From: Thermomicrobiales bacterium
GTDB taxonomy: Bacteria > Chloroflexota > Limnocylindria > Limnocylindrales > CSP1-4
Direction of reading: 5' to 3'
DNA length: 9,399 nucleotides
NCBI GenBank assembly: GCA_004525275.1
Contig: SPCO01000044.1
Coordinates: forward strand, 1-9,399
This document shows positions 5,403 to 9,399 of this stretch, one piece after another. Position 1 is the first letter of the stretch, and the number at the start of each line of letters is the position of its first letter. The notes under the pieces are model-generated. The model saw only the letters and a program-made list of their open reading frames with translations. It did not search any database and was not told the DNA's origin. A program made the position numbers and the translations under genes.

Positions 5403-6841
5403 AGGGCCGGTTCCAGAACCCGGATCTCTCGACTGCCGCGTCGTCGGGCGGCCAGGCGAGCCCGAGTCTCCTCGCGATAGCCAACCGTGTTGTAGGTGCA
5501 GAACGGGATCATCCGCCCATCGTCCTGGAGGATCCCGATGCAGCACTTCATGGCTTTCTTGACGTCGAACGTCCAGGGGTCCAGGAAGTCGCGCATCTGG
5601 ACCATGAAGATCCGGCGCGAGAGATCGGTCAGGGCCGGAAGGTCAAGGTCGCAGGCCGCGCACACGAACGCCTCAGATTGGGCCTCGCCTGGGACGGATC
5701 CGGCCGACCAGAGCCCTTCCAGGGCGTGAAGGATGTCGCGGTCGATCCCGGGTACGGAACGGTTCGTGATGTAGTCGAGGTACTGATCGACTTCGAGGAT
5801 CCGGGGCAGTGGGATCACCTCGCCCTCATCTCCCAGGTATGCATACGTCACGGAACTACACGTCGGGGAGCAGCACGGGATCGGCACGAAATCGCTGGAT
5901 CGGAACGTGCCGTCCGGATGGGCATCAAGCGCGCGCATGACGTCGGGGATGGTCATTCGCCGGAGCGGATCATGGTCCGGGTGCCGGCCGCTGTGGGTCA
6001 CCGGCTGGAACATCACACCGCGCACGGCCGGGTGGCCGAGACCGAATTCAACGATGGGTCCCGCTTCGTGCTCGTTGACATCACGCTCGATGGCGGCCAC
6101 CAGGACGACGTGCAGGTCGGCCTCAGCCAGGCGGTCGAGGGCCCGGAGCTTGGTCTCGAGCAACGGTTCGCCGCGGATGACCTGGTATGTCTTATCGGTC
6201 AGACCGTCGAACTGCAGATAGATGAGCGGTCGGAGGGCGGCAAAGCGTTCGAACCACGCCGGGTCGTTGGCGATGCGTACCCCGTTCGTATTGACCATCA
6301 CGTAGCTGATGTCGCGTTGCTGCGCCGCCTCGATCATCTCCAGGAGGTCCGGATGGATCGTCGGCTCGCCGCCCGAGAACTGGACGACCTCCGGGTGCTC
6401 CTCGAGCTCGACGAAGCGGTCGAGCATCCCTTCGACCTCGGGGACGGTCAGGTTGAAACCGGCTCCAGCGTTGGCGAAACAGACCGGGCAGTCGAGATTG
6501 CAGGCGCTGTTCACTTCGACCAGGGCCAGGCACGTGTGCTGTCGGTGTTCCGGGCAGATCCCGCAGTCGAGCGGACAGCCCTTCAGGACCTCGGTAGAGA
6601 TGCGCTTCGGCGCCTGGCCCGGCTTGTTGTATTTCGCCTGCTCGACATACGCCCGGGCATCCGCGTAGATCAGGCCCTCGAACCAGCCGTGTATCTCACA
6701 GCGCTTGCGCATGTAGACCTGGTCATCGCGGAGGAGGACCTGCGCGTCGATCACCGCACGGCACTCAGGACAGATCGAACGGGTGAGCTCATGCAGGATC
6801 TCACCCTCGGGTCGTGGCTGCGGGGCGAGCGTCGGGATCAT
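5399..6841 (-). CDS. Radical SAM protein of the MJ0619/tetraether lipid synthase (Tes) family
   Basis: 480 residues, 19 cysteines. N-terminal rubredoxin-like region: CPEC (24-27) and KRCEIHGWF (47-54). Then CPLDCGICPEHRQHTC (89-104), then the radical SAM cluster motif CNLDCPVC (114-121, CX3CX2C) followed by FANAG. SAM-binding motif FSGGEPT (155-161). Auxiliary-cluster candidates: IPCCSPTC (321-328), CAAC (394-397), KCC (432-434) and Cys448. The order CPxC, CPxDCGxCPEHxxHTC, CNLxCPVCFANA matches archaeal MJ0619-type proteins. These were first proposed to methylate a pterin and later shown to be tetraether lipid synthase, joining lipid tails by C-C bonds with several Fe-S clusters. Bacterial substrate is unknown. 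ATG at 6841 has GAGG 11 nt upstream; the frame stays open upstream but would run across the divergent zinc finger gene. First gene of a five-gene operon. Confidence 0.9.
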   Translation of the reverse strand: MIPTLAPQPRPEGEILHELTRSICPECRAVIDAQVLLRDDQVYMRKRCEIHGWFEGLIYADARAYVEQAKYNKPGQAPKRISTEVLKGCPLDCGICPEHRQHTCLALVEVNSACNLDCPVCFANAGAGFNLTVPEVEGMLDRFVELEEHPEVVQFSGGEPTIHPDLLEMIEAAQQRDISYVMVNTNGVRIANDPAWFERFAALRPLIYLQFDGLTDKTYQVIRGEPLLETKLRALDRLAEADLHVVLVAAIERDVNEHEAGPIVEFGLGHPAVRGVMFQPVTHSGRHPDHDPLRRMTIPDVMRALDAHPDGTFRSSDFVPIPCCSPTCSSVTYAYLGDEGEVIPLPRILEVDQYLDYITNRSVPGIDRDILHALEGLWSAGSVPGEAQSEAFVCAACDLDLPALTDLSRRIFMVQMRDFLDPWTFDVKKAMKCCIGILQDDGRMIPFCTYNTVGYREETRARLAARRRGSREIRVLEPAL

Positions 6842-6879
6842 GGGCAGATGGACCTCGGTTGGGGTTGGCCGGGGTCCAC

Positions 6880-6885
6880 ACCGTA
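6880..6885 (-). promoter_or_regulatory. Possible -10 box TACGGT for the radical SAM operon
   Basis: TACGGT on the minus strand would place the transcript start near 6873, about 32 nt before the ATG at 6841, with a GAGG ribosome binding site in the leader. No good -35 box is seen. It shares two bases with a plus-strand TAGCCT box (6884-6889). Weak on its own. Confidence 0.3.
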
Positions 6886-6976
6886 GCCTGTCGGCGTGGC
6901 CCCGTTTGGCGATGTTGCGGGCCCTCGGCGCCGTTGCGCCGTAAGCGACCCCACAGTCGCAGCCGTACTGGGGCGA

Positions 6977-6982
6977 TATGGT
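6977..6982 (+). promoter_or_regulatory. Leaderless -10 box TATGGT for the UBP zinc finger operon
   Basis: TATGGT is followed by six bases (CCGGAA) and ATG at 6989, so the last T is at -7. It supports the short 90-residue form of the zinc finger protein. A second, weaker box TAGCCT (6884-6889) has the same spacing to an in-frame GTG at 6896, so a longer form is possible. Confidence 0.5.
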
Positions 6983-6988
6983 CCGGAA

Positions 6989-7261
6989 ATGAAGATCCTG
7001 AATCGACTGATCTCGAACGACGCAGACGTCTGTGCTCACGTCCCAGACGTGCGGGCCACCCCCAATGCAGACCGATGCGAGGAGTGCGGCAGCCGGTACA
7101 ACGCGCGGCTGTGTGCGACCTGCGGTCATGTCGGTTGCTGCGAGTCCGGCTCCGGACACGCCCGAGCGCATGCGCTCAGCGAAGGGCACCCCGTCATCTA
7201 TCAGATGCCGGCAGATTCCGGTTTCGTGTGGTGTTATGAGGATCGACGCTACGTCGGCTGA
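6989..7261 (+). CDS. Stand-alone UBP-type zinc finger protein
   Basis: 90 residues, nearly all one zf-UBP domain. Zinc ligand candidates in order: Cys15, His17, Cys30, Cys33, Cys42, Cys45, Cys50, His57, His61, His67. They lie in the characteristic sequence CxH, CxxC, CATCGHVGCC, HARAHALSEGHPVI. In eukaryotes this domain binds the C-terminal Gly-Gly of ubiquitin; in bacteria small stand-alone copies are common and their role is not established. No other domain is present. The ATG at 6989 is preceded at -7 by a TATGGT box; a GTG at 6896 would add 31 residues without domain homology. Its 3' end overlaps the start of the next gene by 26 nt, so the two are probably co-transcribed. It is divergent from the radical SAM operon. 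Confidence 0.82.
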   Translation: MKILNRLISNDADVCAHVPDVRATPNADRCEECGSRYNARLCATCGHVGCCESGSGHARAHALSEGHPVIYQMPADSGFVWCYEDRRYVG

Positions 7262-8027
7262 GTTCGCGATTCCCACGATATCGTGGTCGGACGTTCCGTC
7301 GGTCACGGTCGCCCAGATGACCGAGGTGGACCGATCGGCCATCGAGGACTTCGGGATCACCCTCCTTCAGATGATGGAGCAGGCCGGATCGCACCTCGCT
7401 GAACTCGTCAGCGCTGAAACGGAGGGCGCGCTTGCGGACCGGTCCGTGGTCGTGGTCGTTGGCCCGGGCAACAATGGCGGCGGCGGACTGGTCGCTGCCA
7501 GACATCTCGCCAACCGCGGCGCGCGCGTCCGTGTCGTGCTGGCTCGTCCCGTCTTGCGGATGTCCGAGGCGGGTCGACACCAGCTGGCGACCCTGATCGC
7601 CATGGGCACAGACTGTTGTGTCGCCACCTACGATCTGGCCGACGACGAGCTGGGAGAGGCACTCGCCGGCGCCGACACGATCGTCGACGCACTGCTGGGC
7701 TACAGCTCTCACGGGGCCCCCTACGGTGAGGTCGAACGGCTCCTGGGGTGCATCGTCGATGCCGATCGACCGATCATCAGCCTCGATATCCCGACTGGCC
7801 TCGATCCCGACACGGGTGGCGCGTTGGGCGCGACGGTTACCGCGACGGCGACGCTGACCCTCGCGCTCCCGAAGACTGGACTGTCCCGTGGAGAAGGACC
7901 CAACCGCGCCGGGCGCGTCTATCTCGGCGACCTCGGTTTGCCGGAAGCCCTCTACACTGCGCTCGGCATCCAAGTCGGTCGGCCGTTCGCCGCCGGCCGG
8001 ATCGTTCGTCTCGATGGGAGTCCATGA
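7236..8027 (+). CDS. nnrE: NAD(P)H-hydrate epimerase (YjeF N-terminal domain), stand-alone
   Basis: 263 residues. Family role: converts between the R and S forms of hydrated NAD(P)H, a repair step normally followed by an ADP- or ATP-dependent dehydratase. Family motifs in order: VTVAQMTEVDRSAIEDFGI (23-41), MMEQAG (46-51), GPGNNGGGGLVAARHL (76-91), DALLG (151-155), LDIPTGLDPDTG (183-194), and the LPKTGL end strand (211-216). The canonical NNGGDG has Gly83 in place of Asp, and the DALLGTG turn reads DALLGYSSHG. No C-terminal dehydratase domain is fused and none is in the window. The ATG at 7236 is chosen because the conserved VTVAQM block must be included; ATG at 7317 would cut into it. The ATG start overlaps the zinc finger gene by 26 nt, and the TGA overlaps the crp-like start (ATGA). 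Confidence 0.85.
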   Translation: MRIDATSAEFAIPTISWSDVPSVTVAQMTEVDRSAIEDFGITLLQMMEQAGSHLAELVSAETEGALADRSVVVVVGPGNNGGGGLVAARHLANRGARVRVVLARPVLRMSEAGRHQLATLIAMGTDCCVATYDLADDELGEALAGADTIVDALLGYSSHGAPYGEVERLLGCIVDADRPIISLDIPTGLDPDTGGALGATVTATATLTLALPKTGLSRGEGPNRAGRVYLGDLGLPEALYTALGIQVGRPFAAGRIVRLDGSP

Positions 8028-8743
8028 CTGCGTCATCCCAGTCCCGCACGTTCACGGAGAAGGTCGGACTACTCCAGGAGGTCGCGCTCTTCGCGGGACT
8101 TTCCGAGGCGGATATGCAGGCGATCGGGCACGCGACGACCATGACCCATTGCGTCCGTGGCCAGCAGATCCTGTCGCCCGACGATCCTTCCGACCGGATC
8201 CACATCATCAAAAAGGGACGGGTACGGGTCTACCGCACGACCGCGGATGGCAAGCAGCTCACGCTCGACATCTTCGAGAAGGGCACGATCCTGGGCGACA
8301 TGAGCCTGCTCGGTCAGGATCGCCTCCACGAGGCCTACGCCGAGGCGATCGACGACGGGGTCATCTGCACGATCTCGCCCGACCAGCTGCGTTCATTGAT
8401 CGAGCGCTACCCCATCGTCGGCGTCAACATCATCCGGCACCTCTCGACTCGATTACAGGCCGCGGAACGCGAGCTCGAGGTGATGGCCTACCAGCGGGTC
8501 GACCAGCGATTAGCCCACAAGCTCCTGGACCTGGGCCAGCGTTTCGGCGTGGAGACCCCCCGAGGAACGTTGATCCAGGCGCGACTCACCCAACAGGAAC
8601 TCGCCGAGATGGTCGGCACGACCCGCGAGACGCTGGCCCACACCCTCGGCGACTTTCGCCGACTGGGGCTCCTGGACTCCGAGAAGCATCGTGTCGTGAT
8701 CCGCGACGCCGAGCGACTGACCGAGATCGCGCAGGGCGACTAG
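8024..8743 (+). CDS. Crp/Fnr family transcriptional regulator
   Basis: 239 residues. N-terminal cyclic-nucleotide-binding fold (about 15-135): LFAGLSEADM, IHIIKKGRVRVYR (59-71), FEKGTILGDMSLLG (84-97). The cNMP phosphate-binding cassette of true CRP (GEL/RS) is replaced by GDMSLLGQDRLHEAYAEA, so the effector is uncertain. A dimerisation helix follows (about 135-165). The winged helix-turn-helix is at 187-216 (LTQQELAEMVGTTRETLAHTL), with Arg201 and Glu202 equivalent to the CRP residues that read GTG; the last recognition-helix Arg of CRP is His206 here. Only Cys43 and Cys115 are present, so no FNR-type Fe-S cluster. Starts in an ATGA overlap with the epimerase gene, with GGGAG 3 nt upstream. 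Likely target: see the CRP-like site at 9341-9356. Confidence 0.93.
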   Translation: MTASSQSRTFTEKVGLLQEVALFAGLSEADMQAIGHATTMTHCVRGQQILSPDDPSDRIHIIKKGRVRVYRTTADGKQLTLDIFEKGTILGDMSLLGQDRLHEAYAEAIDDGVICTISPDQLRSLIERYPIVGVNIIRHLSTRLQAAERELEVMAYQRVDQRLAHKLLDLGQRFGVETPRGTLIQARLTQQELAEMVGTTRETLAHTLGDFRRLGLLDSEKHRVVIRDAERLTEIAQGD

Positions 8744-8767
8744 CCGGGACGGACCGCCGTGTGGCAC

Positions 8768-9307
8768 TCAGGGCGCGTTCGCGGCGAACAGATCGACCAG
8801 CTCATCCGCCCGGCGGATGCCGAAGTGATGCTCGATGATCTCGCCTTCCGGGCTGATGAGAACGAGAGGCGTCGAGGGTGGCGACAAGATCTGATCCCCG
8901 AACGTTGCCGCCAGCGACCGGGCGACGTCGGCGGTCGCGACCGCGAATCGCCAGTCGAATCCGGACCGGTCTGCGTAGACGGCCAGGTCCTCGACACGTT
9001 CGTTGGGATCCACGTCGACACTCACGTAGACGATGTCAGGATCGTTCAGGCGATCGAGCGCAGCAGCGACTTCACCCTGTTGTGTTCGACAGGTGGTGCA
9101 CCAGATCGCCATCGGTTCGACGGCAACGAGCTTGCCCCGCAGGCTGTCGATGGTGAACGACTCACCGGTTCGGGCGTCGGAGAGGCTCGCGGATCTCCAC
9201 GCGGCATCGAGGCCTGAAGGTTGGACACTGCTCGCTGACGAACCTGGGCTGCATGCAGCGGCGACGATCACCAAGGCGAGAACCAGGACGACATTGCGCG
9301 ACTTCAT
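8768..9307 (-). CDS. TlpA-like thioredoxin-fold lipoprotein
   Basis: 179 residues from the ATG at 9307. Signal peptide MKSRNVVLVLALVIVAAAC with Cys19 as lipid attachment site, then a Ser-rich linker (20-35). The redoxin/TlpA domain starts near 38: IWCTTC active site (Cys70, Cys73), VSVDVDPNE (95-103), and the cis-Pro loop PSTPLVLIS (144-152) followed by GEIIEHHFG. It is expected outside the membrane as a thiol reductase, possibly fed by a CcdA-type carrier such as the one at 2994-3857; that link is inference. An upstream in-frame ATG at 9355 is rejected because the signal peptide would no longer be N-terminal. It converges with the crp-like gene 24 bp away; I see no clear terminator between them. 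Preceded by a leaderless TACCTT box and a CRP-like site. Confidence 0.9.
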   Translation of the reverse strand: MKSRNVVLVLALVIVAAACSPGSSASSVQPSGLDAAWRSASLSDARTGESFTIDSLRGKLVAVEPMAIWCTTCRTQQGEVAAALDRLNDPDIVYVSVDVDPNERVEDLAVYADRSGFDWRFAVATADVARSLAATFGDQILSPPSTPLVLISPEGEIIEHHFGIRRADELVDLFAANAP

Positions 9308-9313
9308 GGAGCA

Positions 9314-9319
9314 AAGGTA
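9314..9319 (-). promoter_or_regulatory. Leaderless -10 box TACCTT for the TlpA-like gene
   Basis: TACCTT on the minus strand is followed by TGCTCC and ATG at 9307, so the last T is at -7. No Shine-Dalgarno is present before the ATG, which agrees with leaderless transcription starting at 9307. Confidence 0.55.
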
Positions 9320-9340
9320 TCGCGGCGGTGTCGAACGAGC

Positions 9341-9356
9341 CGTGCGCCACGTCACA
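9341..9356. promoter_or_regulatory. CRP-like operator between two divergent promoters
   Basis: CGTGCGCCACGTCACA matches TGTGA-N6-TCACA at 8 of 10 half-site positions (right half perfect). Its centre (9348.5) is 41.5 bp upstream of the predicted minus transcript start at 9307 and 40.5 bp upstream of the plus one at 9389. Those are class II activator distances. A Crp family gene lies 0.6 kb away. Confidence 0.4.
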
Positions 9357-9376
9357 GCGCCGACGCGCGTCAGGCG

Positions 9377-9382
9377 TACGCT
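9377..9382 (+). promoter_or_regulatory. Leaderless -10 box TACGCT at the right edge
   Basis: TACGCT is followed by CGAGCG and ATG at 9389, the same -7 spacing seen at the other operon heads. It is the main evidence that a gene begins here. Confidence 0.45.
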
Positions 9383-9388
9383 CGAGCG

Positions 9389-9399
9389 ATGCTGATGCC
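9389..9399 (+). CDS. Possible start of a divergent gene, cut by the window edge
   Basis: Only ATGCTGATGCC (Met-Leu-Met-Pro/...) is available. The call rests on the TACGCT box 7 nt upstream and on the divergent arrangement with the TlpA-like gene. No function can be given. Confidence 0.35.

Noticed and set aside
5678..6886. Long plus-strand open frame (402 codons) opposite the radical SAM gene
   Set aside because: The minus strand carries an unmistakable radical SAM protein with ordered cysteine motifs; the plus frame has no domain or start signal.
6945..6960. Inverted repeat GCGAC-N6-GTCGC upstream of the zinc finger operon as a Crp autoregulatory site
   Set aside because: The half sites do not match TGTGA, the centre is at -36.5, and several such 5+5 repeats are expected by chance in 9.4 kb.
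6842..7360. N-terminal extension of the radical SAM gene
   Set aside because: The frame is open but crosses the divergent zinc finger gene, has no domain homology by eye, and the ATG at 6841 has a plausible ribosome binding site.
7748..8023. Upstream extension of the Crp-like reading frame
   Set aside because: Out of frame with the epimerase gene that occupies it; composition is shadow-like and the ATG at 8024 overlaps the epimerase stop.
8744..8767. Terminator between the converging crp-like and TlpA-like genes
   Set aside because: No stem of useful length or T-run could be found in the 24 bp.

Overview
The window is dense, high-GC bacterial DNA with no rRNA, tRNA, CRISPR array, insertion sequence or phage gene visible. 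It holds ten complete genes, and an eleventh may start in the last 11 bases. Base composition, very short intergenic gaps and start codons placed 7 nt downstream of TANNNT boxes (leaderless transcription) fit a high-GC, leaderless-rich lineage such as Chloroflexota (Limnocylindria-like) or Actinobacteriota. This is inference: no phylogenetic marker gene is present.

Layout. Bases 1-71 show no supportable feature. Bases 72-1798 (minus) are a two-gene operon: a secreted or lipid-anchored DUF3179 protein, then an SRPBCC-fold protein whose GTG start overlaps the DUF3179 stop codon. Bases 1872-2651 (plus) are a divergent class I SAM methyltransferase. Bases 2662-6841 (minus) are a tightly packed five-gene operon. 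In transcription order it encodes a cysteine-rich radical SAM protein of the MJ0619/tetraether lipid synthase (Tes) family, a methyltransferase with ArsM-like cysteines, a membrane-anchored DsbA-like thiol oxidoreductase (CPSC), a CcdA/DsbD-type transmembrane electron carrier and a 111-residue membrane protein of unknown function. Bases 6989-8743 (plus) are a UBP-type zinc finger protein, a stand-alone NAD(P)H-hydrate epimerase domain and a Crp/Fnr regulator. Bases 8768-9307 (minus) encode a TlpA-like thioredoxin lipoprotein. A divergent plus-strand start lies at 9389.

How the genes may work together. The most interesting block is the radical SAM operon. Four of its five genes are chained by 4-nt stop/start overlaps (GTGA or ATGA), and the remaining junction is 13 bp. 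This makes a single coupled unit that pairs cytoplasmic radical and methyl-transfer chemistry with an extracytoplasmic thiol-redox relay. If the radical SAM protein has Tes-like activity, the operon is a candidate for making or remodelling a membrane-spanning or otherwise C-C-coupled lipid in a bacterium. Methylation of a pterin or a thiol/metalloid substrate are alternatives. The Crp protein may control the neighbouring TlpA lipoprotein: a CRP-like site is centred exactly 41.5 bp upstream of that gene's predicted start of transcription and 40.5 bp upstream of the opposite one.
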